NCBI GenBank assembly: GCA_945931475.1
Contig: CAMEPD010000015.1
Location: 1 to 39,390, forward strand
Reading direction: 5' to 3'
Length of the DNA: 39,390 nucleotides
Origin: an uncultured Muribaculaceae bacterium
GTDB taxonomy: Bacteria; Bacteroidota; Bacteroidia; Bacteroidales; Muribaculaceae
A model generated the notes under the pieces. It worked only from the letters and a program-made list of their open reading frames with translations. It was not told the origin of the DNA and searched no databases. This document shows positions 9,056 to 17,381 of this stretch, in pieces. Made by a program: the position numbers and the translations under genes. How positions within the stretch are numbered: position 1 is the first letter of the stretch; each line of letters opens with the position of its first letter.

Positions 9056-9392
9056 TACTAAATGAGGCACGAAAGCGACGGCATTATAGCCGTCCCGACG
9101 ATTCCGGCTCCATATTTCCGGCCGGATTTTGGGTAAAGCCACAGTCCGGACCCCAAAAGTTATATGAAAGTTATGCACAACTACTTGAATGCTGCGCATA
9201 AAGGTCGGGTCTGCTCCCCTTCCTGAGGCGAGCAAGGGAAAAACATCGTGCTCATGACTCTCAACTTGCAGAGCGTTTTTATCTGACATCCCTCGTCCTT
9301 TTTATCGGGTAGTGATACCAGGTACTAAGGCTCTCATAAATAAATAGTTGAAACGTGAGGAGGAAAGCGAACGTTCGCTTTCCTCCTTTTCG
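9056..9392 (+). ncRNA. Candidate structured non-coding RNA, unknown class
   Basis: The plus strand folds into nested perfect helices. A closing stem TGAGGCACGA (9063-9072)/TCGTGCTCA (9246-9254) has one bulge. Inside it are GACGGC/GCCGTC (9077-9082/9089-9094) and a long-range CCCGAC/GTCGGG (9094-9099/9204-9209). The latter encloses TCCGGC/GCCGGA, TTTTGGG/CCCAAAA (9127-9133/9152-9158) and TTATGC/GCATAA. A last hairpin, TGCTC/GAGCA, is at 9212-9234. The stretch is GC-richer than its surroundings and ends at the strong palindromic terminator. Both flanking genes run elsewhere, so it is not a leader. It does not look like tmRNA or RNase P. A 6S-like or lineage-specific RNA is possible. The 5' end is a guess. 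Confidence 0.55.
9359..9390 (+). terminator. Perfect 28-nt palindromic terminator
   Basis: GGAGGAAAGCGAAC pairs with its exact complement (9359-9386), followed by TTTT on the plus strand. On the minus strand no T run follows, so it best ends a rightward transcript, the candidate RNA. It could still help stop recQ, which ends at 9453. Confidence 0.8.
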
Positions 9393-9452
9393 TGTGCTTA
9401 TCCCTAATCCCTATCCCCAAGGAAAAGCGAACGGATTGTGGGAAGTGAGGAC

Positions 9453-11384
9453 TCAGATGCGGTTGCGCATACGAATCCGCGAGCCGGACAGAATCTCAAC
9501 CTCAAGGGCATCAGACATTACGCGCACGGCGGCTATTACCTGTCTGGGGGAGGCTCCGGTGATGGTGCATACTTGCGCAACTGTCATTCCTTCCTGCGGA
9601 GCTTTGCTCAGAATATACCGTATGGAATCCTCCAGGATATTTCCTTCGGGTACTACCTTGTGCCGTGAAGCATCCATCTTCTTTCGCGCCCGGCACACAT
9701 CGCATTTTCCGCAGTCGCACTGAGGATTCTCGTCGAAATAACGCAACATGGTGTTTACGCGGCACTTATCCGTATCGAATACAAAATGCCGCATGGCGTC
9801 GATGCGTCGCGCCATCTGCACCTTACGCTGTTCGTAAACCGGTTTCGGAAGCAGGATGTCGCGCCCCGGTTGCCTCGGTATTGTGAAATATATATAAGGT
9901 GTGGTTTTGCGGGGCACATAATGGATTACGTGCATACGCCCCAATAGAATCAGATCCTCGTAAACGCTGCGCTCAGACACATTCAGACGATAGGCAAGCA
10001 GTGACTCTGAAATGAACTCATAATCTGCAAAAATACCTGTGTATGTGCGCAATATGAGTTGCAAAAGCTCGTCGGTATGCTCCTCAAGCCGAAGCCCATA
10101 GAGCTGCTGACGCTCCATCACCATCATCAGTCGCGAGCGGGTCTCAGTCTCCTCGATGAACTCGAAATATCCGGCGCGAGTAAGCAGCTGCAACGCACTG
10201 CGGGCGCGCCCCTCCTGCAACTTGAACCGCTGCAAGAACGCCTCCATATTGAATTCGAAAAGCATATTAGCGCCCTCCCCCATACTGATATTCAGGAATA
10301 TACAGACGTTCTCATAGATTTTTACAATGAAATCTTTCGGAGGGAAGGCGTCCGACAGGCGCCTGGTAAGCAGCCCGGCGTCGCTGCGTGCGGCAAGCAC
10401 CACGGCATACGATTCGCGGCCGTCGCGTCCGGCGCGCCCCGACTCCTGATAATACTCCTCGAGCGACGTCGGCAGGTCATAGTGAATCACCAGGCGCACA
10501 TCAGCCTTATCGATACCCATACCGAAGGCATTCGTGGCCACGATGACGCGAGTTTCGCCTGATTTCCAACGGTTTTGCTTGGCATTCTTGTCTTCGCCTG
10601 TGAGGCCCGCGTGATAATAATCGGCCGAAATCCTGGCCTTTCGAAGCAATTCCGACAACTCGCGGGTGCGTTTTCGTGAACGAGTGTACACGATGGCCGT
10701 CCCGGGCACGCGCTCCACTATATGCACAAGCTGATTCTGTTTGAAATCGTCGTAACGCGCTACGTATGAGATATTTTTGCGCGAGAAACTGAGGCGGAAC
10801 ACATGACTGCGGTCAGCGAAATGCAGGCTCGTCATTATGTCGTCGATGACCTCGGCGGTGGCCGACGCCGTCAGCGCCAGTACCGGAGCGTCGGGGAACA
10901 TACGCCGTATCTCGGCAATTTTCAGGTATGGTGGACGGAAATCGTAGCCCCACTGCGAGATACAGTGCGCCTCGTCGACCACAATCAGTTTCACCGGCAG
11001 CGATTTCAGCTCGTGGCGGAATGATGCGATTTGTAGCCGTTCGGGCGACAGATAGAGGATTTTCGCTTTTCCGAGGCGACAGCGGGTGAGTGCCAGATTA
11101 GATTCGCGGCGCGTAAGGGCGCTGTGGAGGTTATAGGCACGAATGCCGATTTCGCGGAGGTTGTCTACCTGATCTTTCATCAGCGAAATCAGCGGCGTTA
11201 TCACCAAGGTAAGGCCATCAATCGCCATAGCCGGCACCTGAAACGTAATCGATTTGCCGCCGCCGGTCGGCAACAGGCCGAGCGTATCGTGTCCGGCGAG
11301 AACCGACTCGATAATCTCACGTTGCATCGGCCGGAACGAATCGTAGCCCCAGTAGCGTTTCAGTATCTCCTCAGGAGTTTGCAT
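9453..11384 (-). CDS. recQ: RecQ-family ATP-dependent DNA helicase
   Basis: A 3'-5' helicase that unwinds recombination and stalled-fork intermediates. Helicase core: FRPMQREII, Walker A TGGGKS (40-45), VVDEAHCISQWGYDFRP (DEAH box), SATA, then domain 2 with ATNAFGMGIDKADVR and YYQESGRAGRDG. The RecQ zinc cysteines follow (CRVNTMLRYF...CDCGKCDVC). A winged-helix-like region separates core and zinc site, and a short C-terminal helix-turn-helix (MTVAQVCTITGASPRQV) closes the protein. I see no HRDC domain. At 643 residues it is near the Bacteroidetes RecQ length. It starts 31 nt after recJ ends, in the same direction, so the two repair genes likely form one operon. Confidence 0.95.
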   Translation of the reverse strand: MQTPEEILKRYWGYDSFRPMQREIIESVLAGHDTLGLLPTGGGKSITFQVPAMAIDGLTLVITPLISLMKDQVDNLREIGIRAYNLHSALTRRESNLALTRCRLGKAKILYLSPERLQIASFRHELKSLPVKLIVVDEAHCISQWGYDFRPPYLKIAEIRRMFPDAPVLALTASATAEVIDDIMTSLHFADRSHVFRLSFSRKNISYVARYDDFKQNQLVHIVERVPGTAIVYTRSRKRTRELSELLRKARISADYYHAGLTGEDKNAKQNRWKSGETRVIVATNAFGMGIDKADVRLVIHYDLPTSLEEYYQESGRAGRDGRESYAVVLAARSDAGLLTRRLSDAFPPKDFIVKIYENVCIFLNISMGEGANMLFEFNMEAFLQRFKLQEGRARSALQLLTRAGYFEFIEETETRSRLMMVMERQQLYGLRLEEHTDELLQLILRTYTGIFADYEFISESLLAYRLNVSERSVYEDLILLGRMHVIHYVPRKTTPYIYFTIPRQPGRDILLPKPVYEQRKVQMARRIDAMRHFVFDTDKCRVNTMLRYFDENPQCDCGKCDVCRARKKMDASRHKVVPEGNILEDSIRYILSKAPQEGMTVAQVCTITGASPRQVIAAVRVMSDALEVEILSGSRIRMRNRI

Positions 11385-11415
11385 TTCGGCAACTCAGGCT
11401 CAGCGCCCGTTCAGT

Positions 11416-13146
11416 TCAGTCGTCAACGATAGTTATCTCTTTCACCTGCAACTGTATAGCCCCTGCCGAACCGTGATGCTTGTTATCCTCGATGGTGTAG
11501 CAGAGGTTGAACCGGCGCCCCGCGTGTATGGCCGGAAAAAGCTCGGCCTTGTTGAACGCGATGCCGTTGAATACCTTGCCCGAGGTGTCGTCGACCAATT
11601 CGAGTTTAATATGCTCGAGCTGACGTCCTACAAGCTTCGAAGTGCCGAAATCGAGTACATTACGGGTGCAGAACACCGGTTTCTGGTTGCCGGGACCGAA
11701 CGGATTGAAGCGGCGTAGCATCTGGATGAATTCGGGTGTAATCTCCGAGAAGGTCAGGAATGCGTCGATGTCATACGACGGTCGCAACTGCGACGGCTTG
11801 ATGTTGGCCGCTACATACTCCTCAAAGCGCCGTGTGAATTCCGGAATGCGCTCCTCTTTCATCGACAGGCCTACTGCGTAGGGATGGCCGCCGAAATTTT
11901 CGAGCAGGTCGCGGGTCGAGTCGACCGCCTTGTAGATGTCGAAACCCTGCACCGAGCGCGACGAGCCGGTGGCCACGCCGTTGGTGAGCGTCAGCACCAC
12001 AGCCGGTTTGTAATAAAGCTCGGTAATTCGCGAAGCCACGATGCCGATGATGCCCTGATGCCAGTCCTTGTTGAAGATTACTATCGACTTTTTGGCCGAA
12101 TCCTCCTCTTGGCGTTTCGAAAGAATCTCGTTGGCCTCGTCGGTGATACGTTTGTCGAGCTCCTTGCGGTCTTTGTTATACTGGTCGATGGCGCGGGCCC
12201 GGGCGTAAGCGTCTGTAATATCGCGCGATACGAGCAGGTCAACAGCCTCGCGGCCGCTCTGCATACGTCCCGAGGCGTTGATGCGCGGGCCGATTTTGAA
12301 AATCACGTCGGAGATAGTGATTTCGCGCTGCGACAGGTTGCAGATACGTATTATCGCCCTGAGCCCCATGTTGGGGTTGGAGTTGAGGCGACGCAGGCCG
12401 TGATAGGCCATGATGCGGTTCTCGTCGACCATCGGCACGATGTCGGCGGCAATCGACACGGCCACCAGGTCGAGCATCCCCTCGAGGTCGTTCTGAGGAA
12501 TGCCGTTACTGATGGCGAACGCCTGCATGAGCTTGTAGCCTACCCCGCAGCCCGACAGATGCGGACACGGGTAGGTGCTCCCGGGCATCTTCGGATTGAG
12601 TATAGCCACAGCCTGGGGCAGCTCCACATCGGGCACATGATGGTCGCAGATTATGAAGTCGATGCCGTGCTCGCGGGCGTGGGCTATCTCCTCGTTGGCC
12701 TTGATGCCGCAGTCGAGGATAATCACCAGTTTTACGCCCTGCTCGGCGAACTCATCGACAGTCTCCGACGAGATGCCGTAGCCGTCCTCATAACGTGTGG
12801 GTATGTAATAGTCGATATTCGAATAGAAGTTGAGCAGGTATTTGTAGACCAGCGCAACGGCAGTGGTGCCGTCGACGTCGTAGTCGCCATATACCATGAT
12901 CTTCTCCTTTGACCCCATGGCTTTGTTAAGCCTCTGAACAGCTTTTTCCATGTCGGGCATTAGGAACGGATCGTGGAGGTTCTTCAGTGACGGATGGAAG
13001 AAGTTTTCAGCTTCTTCCACTGAAGAAATCCCACGCTGTACCAGCAGCTCGCTGATGGGGGGACAGCCGGCGTATTTCTTTGCCAGAGCCGTCTCGATTT
13101 TTTGCTCTTCGGGTGTTAGGGGTAAATAATTCCATTTACCGGTCAT
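11416..13146 (-). CDS. recJ: Single-stranded-DNA-specific 5'-3' exonuclease RecJ
   Basis: Degrades 5' ends of single-stranded DNA in RecF-type recombination and mismatch repair. The DHH phosphoesterase motifs are visible: VYGDYDVDGTTAVAL, ILDCGIKA, ICDHHVPD, and GCGVGYKL. The DHHA1 domain has GIIGIVASRITE and GSSRSVQGFDIYKA with GGHPYAVGLS. A C-terminal OB fold completes the 576-residue protein, the usual length. The ATG at 13146 is the only sensible start. It leads recQ. The upstream DNA is purine-rich on the plus strand with a short tandem repeat. Confidence 0.96.
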   Translation of the reverse strand: MTGKWNYLPLTPEEQKIETALAKKYAGCPPISELLVQRGISSVEEAENFFHPSLKNLHDPFLMPDMEKAVQRLNKAMGSKEKIMVYGDYDVDGTTAVALVYKYLLNFYSNIDYYIPTRYEDGYGISSETVDEFAEQGVKLVIILDCGIKANEEIAHAREHGIDFIICDHHVPDVELPQAVAILNPKMPGSTYPCPHLSGCGVGYKLMQAFAISNGIPQNDLEGMLDLVAVSIAADIVPMVDENRIMAYHGLRRLNSNPNMGLRAIIRICNLSQREITISDVIFKIGPRINASGRMQSGREAVDLLVSRDITDAYARARAIDQYNKDRKELDKRITDEANEILSKRQEEDSAKKSIVIFNKDWHQGIIGIVASRITELYYKPAVVLTLTNGVATGSSRSVQGFDIYKAVDSTRDLLENFGGHPYAVGLSMKEERIPEFTRRFEEYVAANIKPSQLRPSYDIDAFLTFSEITPEFIQMLRRFNPFGPGNQKPVFCTRNVLDFGTSKLVGRQLEHIKLELVDDTSGKVFNGIAFNKAELFPAIHAGRRFNLCYTIEDNKHHGSAGAIQLQVKEITIVDD

Positions 13147-13193
13147 TTATGTTGTTTTTTTATTATCTGGGGAGGGGTGGCCGTGTTTACGGC

Positions 13194-13229
13194 CCGCAGG
13201 AGGGAGGGATGGCCGCAGGAGGGAAGGAT
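13194..13229 (+). repeat. Two-copy purine-rich direct repeat upstream of recJ
   Basis: The 17-nt units at 13194-13210 and 13213-13229 differ by one base. With neighbouring GGGG runs they make a G-rich tract that could form a quadruplex on the plus strand. Confidence 0.6.
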
Positions 13230-13533
13230 AGGGAGATGATTCCGGGAGCGGCCGACTGTAAAGAATGGAGCGGAGGGGGAGATATAAGGTAAGTTGGTGC
13301 TGATTTTCAGCGGCATGCAATGCGGTGCGTCCCGGTCATTGGGAGAGAGCGGGATTCGCCTACTTTGGCACATTACATACTGAATGCAAATTTAACGATT
13401 TTTCCTGAGATTTCGCATCATACAGGCACACAATTTTTGTACTCACTTTCGATTTTTACACAAAAATTAACCGGAAAGGGTACGAAGTCGAAAAGTTATG
13501 TCAGATAATTGCTCGTTTGAGGAATTTTATTGC

Positions 13534-13541
13534 TACATTTG
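13534..13541 (+). promoter_or_regulatory. -7 box of the MFS gene
   Basis: TACATTTG matches TAnnTTTG and lies 32 nt before the ATG at 13574. No exact TTTG sits at the ideal -33 distance. Confidence 0.5.
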
Positions 13542-13573
13542 CACCAAATAACCAACAATACATATCATTTTTC

Positions 13574-15277
13574 ATGCAAGGTACAACAAAAGTGGCTCTA
13601 AACGACAAAGCCTGGGCACGGTGGACCGCGCTCGGCCTGCTGGCATTCGCCATGTTCTGTTCATATATCTTTATGGACATCCTCTCGCCAATCAAGGACC
13701 TGCTGCAGTCGACGCGCGGTTGGGATTCCACCGCGTTTGGTACAATGCAGGGATCTGAGACGTTCCTCAACGTTTTCATCTTCTTCCTGATTTTTGCGGG
13801 TATCATCCTCGACAAGATGGGTGTGCGTTTCACGGCCATTCTGTCGGGTGGAGTTATGCTGGTGGGTGCTCTCATCAACTGGTATGCACTGACCGACTAT
13901 TTTCAGGGTACGTGTCTTGAACAATGGTTCAACGACCACCTGAATTATATTCCCGTTTTCGACGAGTTGGGCATCTCGCCTTTCTATAAAGGTATGCCTG
14001 CGTCGGCCAAATTATCGGCTGTCGGCTTCATGATTTTCGGTTGCGGCGTCGAGATGGCCGGTATCACCGTAAGCCGCGGTATCGTCAAGTGGTTCAAGGG
14101 TCGAGAAATGGCCCTGGCAATGGGTTCTGAGATGGCCCTGGCACGCTTGGGTGTGGCAACCTGTATGATTTTCTCGCCGATGTTCGCCAACCTTGGCGGC
14201 ACAGTGAGTGTATCGCGTTCGGTAGCCTTCGGCGTTGTGCTACTGATGATTGCCCTGATAATGTTTATCGTCTACTTCTTCATGGACAAGAAACTCGATG
14301 CGTCGGGCGATATTGAAGAGGAGAAGGACGAGCCGTTCAAGCTCAAGGACCTCGGCAAGATTGTCAAGAGTCAGGGTTTCTGGCTGGTAGCGCTGCTGTG
14401 CGTGCTATACTATTCGGCAATTTTCCCCTTCCAGAAGTATGCCGTGAATATGCTTCAGTGCAACCTGACACTGCATGAACCTGACAAAGCCTCGTTCTGG
14501 GCATCTGACGCCGTGACGGTCATCCAGTATGTCATCATGATTGTTGTGGCCGGTTCGTCATTCGCCTTCAACTTTTCGAAGAAAGCATGGCTGAAATATA
14601 TGATGCTCACCACCGCCATCGTAGCGCTTGTGGCCTACTGTGTCTTCGGATATATGCGCCAGTCGGCGGCCGCAATCTTCGCTGTGTTCCCTCTGCTTGC
14701 AGTAGGTATCACTCCTATCCTCGGTAAATACGTGGATTACAAGGGTAAGGCAGCCACGATGCTCGTCATGGGTTCACTATTGCTTATAGCCTGCCACCTG
14801 ACATTTGCGTTCATCCTGCCGATGTTCAAGGGGTCGGATCTCGCGGGCGTGGTCATCGCCTACTTTACTATCCTGGTGCTCGGTGCTTCGTTCTCGCTCG
14901 TACCGGCATCGCTCTGGCCCAGTGTTCCCAAGTTGGTTGACTCGAAAATTATCGGTTCGGCCTACGCGGTGATTTTCTGGATTCAGAATATCGGCCTTTG
15001 GCTCTTCCCGCTGCTTATAGGTAAGATTCTGACCTCCACGAATTCCGACCTCGCAGCGCAGGTTGCAGCCGGTACCCTAACCGAGGAGAAGGCCTCTATC
15101 AGCTACGATTACACATGGCCTTTAGTGATGCTCGCCCTGCTCGGCGTAGCCGCCCTGCTTATCGGCCTCTACCTCAAGGTTGTAGACCGCCGGAAGAAAC
15201 TCGGTCTCGAACTGCCCAACATCAAGGAACCGCAGGCCGAGATTCTCGAATCCGAAGCCGATACCGTAGAGGAATAA
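13574..15277 (+). CDS. Major facilitator superfamily transporter
   Basis: An inner-membrane secondary transporter of about 567 residues with twelve or so hydrophobic helices. The first is WTALGLLAFAMFCSYIFMD. The MFS loop 2-3 signature appears as GIILDKMGVRFT. There are two helical bundles separated by a charged cytoplasmic loop (KKLDASGDIEEEKDEPFKLKD, about 250-275), and an acidic tail (EAEILESEADTVEE-like). The family resemblance is to MFSD1-like and nitrate/anion-type MFS proteins, but the substrate cannot be read. The ATG at 13574 is preferred over an in-frame start at 13517, which would lie inside the promoter. An inverted repeat follows the stop, so it may be transcribed alone. Confidence 0.88.
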   Translation: MQGTTKVALNDKAWARWTALGLLAFAMFCSYIFMDILSPIKDLLQSTRGWDSTAFGTMQGSETFLNVFIFFLIFAGIILDKMGVRFTAILSGGVMLVGALINWYALTDYFQGTCLEQWFNDHLNYIPVFDELGISPFYKGMPASAKLSAVGFMIFGCGVEMAGITVSRGIVKWFKGREMALAMGSEMALARLGVATCMIFSPMFANLGGTVSVSRSVAFGVVLLMIALIMFIVYFFMDKKLDASGDIEEEKDEPFKLKDLGKIVKSQGFWLVALLCVLYYSAIFPFQKYAVNMLQCNLTLHEPDKASFWASDAVTVIQYVIMIVVAGSSFAFNFSKKAWLKYMMLTTAIVALVAYCVFGYMRQSAAAIFAVFPLLAVGITPILGKYVDYKGKAATMLVMGSLLLIACHLTFAFILPMFKGSDLAGVVIAYFTILVLGASFSLVPASLWPSVPKLVDSKIIGSAYAVIFWIQNIGLWLFPLLIGKILTSTNSDLAAQVAAGTLTEEKASISYDYTWPLVMLALLGVAALLIGLYLKVVDRRKKLGLELPNIKEPQAEILESEADTVEE

Positions 15278-15299
15278 GACCTTGATACTTAAACGATTC

Positions 15300-15350
15300 A
15301 CACCCGTCATCGTAAGATTTCATGCCTTGAAATTCAGCGCTGACGGGTGT
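15300..15350 (+). terminator. Inverted repeat after the MFS gene
   Basis: ACACCCGTCA (15300-15309) pairs with TGACGGGTGT (15341-15350) around a 31-nt loop, between the MFS stop and the next gene. There is no T run, so termination is likely but not certain. Confidence 0.5.
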
Positions 15351-15369
15351 ATCTGATATACAAGCAATT

Positions 15370-16506
15370 ATGGAACATTCACGCCCCTATACCTTCGATC
15401 GCGTTGTAAGGCTCGTTATCACGATAGTCTGCATTGCCGGTGCCGTCTGGCTCATCGACCTGCTCAAGGATGTGCTTCTCCCCTTTTGCGTCGCCTGCCT
15501 GATAGCCTATCTGCTCGAACCTATCGTGCAGTATAACAGGTCGTTGCTACACCTTAAAGGGCGTATTGTAGCCATTTTTGTAACACTTTTCGAGGTAACC
15601 ACTGGCTTCGGTTTACTGCTCTACTTCTCCCTCCCATCAATTATCGAGGAGATGCATCAGATGGCTAACCTCCTGACCAATTATGCCAATTCCGATGTCA
15701 CTATCAGCTATCTCCCGGCCGAATTGCATGATTTTATCAAGAGTAATTTCGACCTGAACCAACTGGCCGATATGCTGATGAAGCAGAATATGCAGGCGGT
15801 TGTCACCAAAATCATGTCGGTAATTCACGGCAGTCTGAGTGTGCTGCTCGGATTTATATCCTGGCTGATTGTATTCCTCTACGTAATCTTCATAATGCTT
15901 GATTATGAAAGGCTTATGCGCGGATTCAAACTGATGGTACCTCCGCGCGCACGTCCGGTGGCATACAAAATCGGCACTGACATCAAAAATTCGATGAATC
16001 ACTATTTCCGCGGTCAGGCGCTGATAGCCTGTGTGGTAGCCGTAATCTACTGCGTCGGTTTTCTGCTCTGCGACCTGCCGCTGGCTATCATCTTAGGTCT
16101 CGGCACCGCCGTGCTGTTCATGATTCCCTATATGCAGTACCTCTCAATCATTCCGGTGACGCTGCTCTGTCTGGTGGAATCGGCCAACGGAGGCACAACG
16201 GGTTTCTGGACGCACTGGTTCGAATGTATGTCGGTATTCGTTGTGGTTCAGATAGTCGCCGACCTGATTCTGACGCCAAGAATCATGGGTAAGGCCATGG
16301 GACTCAATCCGGCCATTATCCTGCTGTCGCTGTCAATCTGGGGCAGCCTGTTTGGACTTATCGGCATGATAATCGCGCTGCCGCTCACAACGTTAATCCT
16401 CTCATATTATGAGCAGTATATCATAATGCGTAACAAAAACGAGCCACCAAAACAGCGTAAAAAGGAGGTCGAGGAGTTGCGCGAAATGGCCGAAACCGAA
16501 TTGTAA
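15370..16506 (+). CDS. AI-2E / PerM-family transporter
   Basis: A polytopic membrane protein of 378 residues. The N-terminal helix pair AVWLIDLLKDVLLPFCVACLIAYLLEP is characteristic of the AI-2E exporter (UPF0118/PerM) family. An extracytoplasmic coiled segment is followed by the conserved GQALIACVVAVIY, LGLGTAVLFMIPYMQ and LTPRIMGKAMGLNPAIILLSL blocks. Family members export autoinducer-2 or act as Na+/H+ antiporters in different bacteria, so the cargo here is open. It ends in a basic/acidic cytoplasmic tail. It lies 92 nt after the MFS gene across an inverted repeat. Confidence 0.92.
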   Translation: MEHSRPYTFDRVVRLVITIVCIAGAVWLIDLLKDVLLPFCVACLIAYLLEPIVQYNRSLLHLKGRIVAIFVTLFEVTTGFGLLLYFSLPSIIEEMHQMANLLTNYANSDVTISYLPAELHDFIKSNFDLNQLADMLMKQNMQAVVTKIMSVIHGSLSVLLGFISWLIVFLYVIFIMLDYERLMRGFKLMVPPRARPVAYKIGTDIKNSMNHYFRGQALIACVVAVIYCVGFLLCDLPLAIILGLGTAVLFMIPYMQYLSIIPVTLLCLVESANGGTTGFWTHWFECMSVFVVVQIVADLILTPRIMGKAMGLNPAIILLSLSIWGSLFGLIGMIIALPLTTLILSYYEQYIIMRNKNEPPKQRKKEVEELREMAETEL

Positions 16507-16531
16507 TCATCTCCTCTGAAAGAATAAACAA

Positions 16532-16582
16532 GGCGGCGTGTCAATGTCCACGATGTGGTCTCTTACACGCCGCCCGGTTTTT
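16532..16582 (+). terminator. Hairpin terminator between convergent genes
   Basis: GGCGGCGTGT (16532-16541) pairs with ACACGCCGCC (16565-16574). A nested CCAC/GTGG hairpin sits in the loop, and GTTTTTAG follows on the plus strand. It lies between the AI-2E gene and the leftward hydrolase gene. Confidence 0.8.
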
Positions 16583-16616
16583 AGCTGTAAGCGGATTTAT
16601 GGGAAATGGAGAGGGA

Positions 16617-17381
16617 TTATGGGATATGAACTTCGAGGCCGTCGTATGCGAGGTAAACATTCGGCGGAAGCAGCTTCGAGGCTTTGGCTGCGGGAGGCAT
16701 ATCATGGCTTATATGGGTGAGATATGCCCGGCGCGGATTGATGCGACCGATGATTTCGAGCGCCTCGGAAAGTGAAAGGTGCGAGATGTGTTCCTCCGGA
16801 CGCAATGCATTGATTACTAAAGTATCTATACCCTGAAGAGCGTCGATGGTTTCATCGTAAACCTTCTTGGCGTCGGTGATATACGCCAGGTTGCCTATGC
16901 GGTAGCCTACGATTTCGAGCTTGTAATGGTTCACCGGCAGCGGAAGCACCTCCACCCCTTCAACCGTGAAAGGCTTCAACGGCCTGATGTCGTGAAAATC
17001 GAAATGCGGAACTCCGGGGTAAATATTCGCAAATGCGTATGGCATACGCTCAAACAGCGCCCGGCGCACATCGGCTTTGCAGTAAATCGGGAAATCGCGG
17101 TGACGGCAGTAGGGTCGGAGGTCGTCCATTCCGCCGACATGATCGTAATGCACATGGGTTATCAACAGCGCCGACAGGTGGTATAACCGCGGCATCGTAA
17201 GCATCTGGTGGTAGAAGTCGGGACCGCAGTCAATCAGTAGATTAACGCCGTTGCCGCACTCCACTACCGCCGAGGTGCGCATACGTTTGTCGCGATGGTC
17301 GGATGATATGCACGCAGCGCAGTCGCACCGCAACTGCGGTACGCCCGTGGATGTGCCTGTGCCGAGAAATATTATTTTCAT
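16617..17381 (-). CDS. PhnP-like metallo-beta-lactamase-fold hydrolase
   Basis: A 254-residue cytoplasmic metallo-hydrolase. It opens with MKIIFLGTGTSTGVPQLRCDCAAC, where the two cysteines plus a following His recall PhnP-type structural zinc sites. The metal motif is THVHYDHVGGMDDLRPY (HxHxDH), with later metal ligands in LPVNHYKLEIVGYRI, ITDAKK and LTHISHDM. PhnP hydrolyses cyclic ribose phosphodiesters, and close relatives are generic phosphodiesterases. No phosphonate genes are nearby, so the substrate is open. Its ATG overlaps the TGA of the upstream lipoprotein gene by 4 nt, showing translational coupling. Confidence 0.88.
   Translation of the reverse strand: MKIIFLGTGTSTGVPQLRCDCAACISSDHRDKRMRTSAVVECGNGVNLLIDCGPDFYHQMLTMPRLYHLSALLITHVHYDHVGGMDDLRPYCRHRDFPIYCKADVRRALFERMPYAFANIYPGVPHFDFHDIRPLKPFTVEGVEVLPLPVNHYKLEIVGYRIGNLAYITDAKKVYDETIDALQGIDTLVINALRPEEHISHLSLSEALEIIGRINPRRAYLTHISHDMPPAAKASKLLPPNVYLAYDGLEVHIP

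Larger units (their letters stand above)
13147..13573. other. Intergenic region between recJ and the MFS gene
   Basis: No gene seen. The recJ-proximal half is a G-rich purine stretch (13167-13230) that includes two 17-nt copies of CCGCAGGAGGG[A/G]GGAT-type sequence at 13194-13210 and 13213-13229 (one mismatch). The MFS-proximal half is AT-rich. A minus-strand TAAATTTG box lies at 13394-13387 (possible recJ promoter with a long leader) and a plus-strand TACATTTG at 13534-13541. Confidence 0.5.

Noticed and set aside
9205..9234. Minus-strand GGAAGGGGAGCAGAC resembling the SRP RNA core loop
   Set aside because: The flanking strands do not make the long SRP helix or a properly closed GGAA tetraloop. 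The plus strand gives a better overall fold and owns the terminator.
9050..9289. 79-codon minus-strand ORF in the 9-kb gap
   Set aside because: No recognisable domain or promoter, and it overlaps the structured RNA on the other strand.
11884..12912. Long plus-strand ORF opposite recJ
   Set aside because: Low-complexity His/Arg/Val composition typical of the antisense of a GC-rich gene; recJ motifs are intact on the minus strand.
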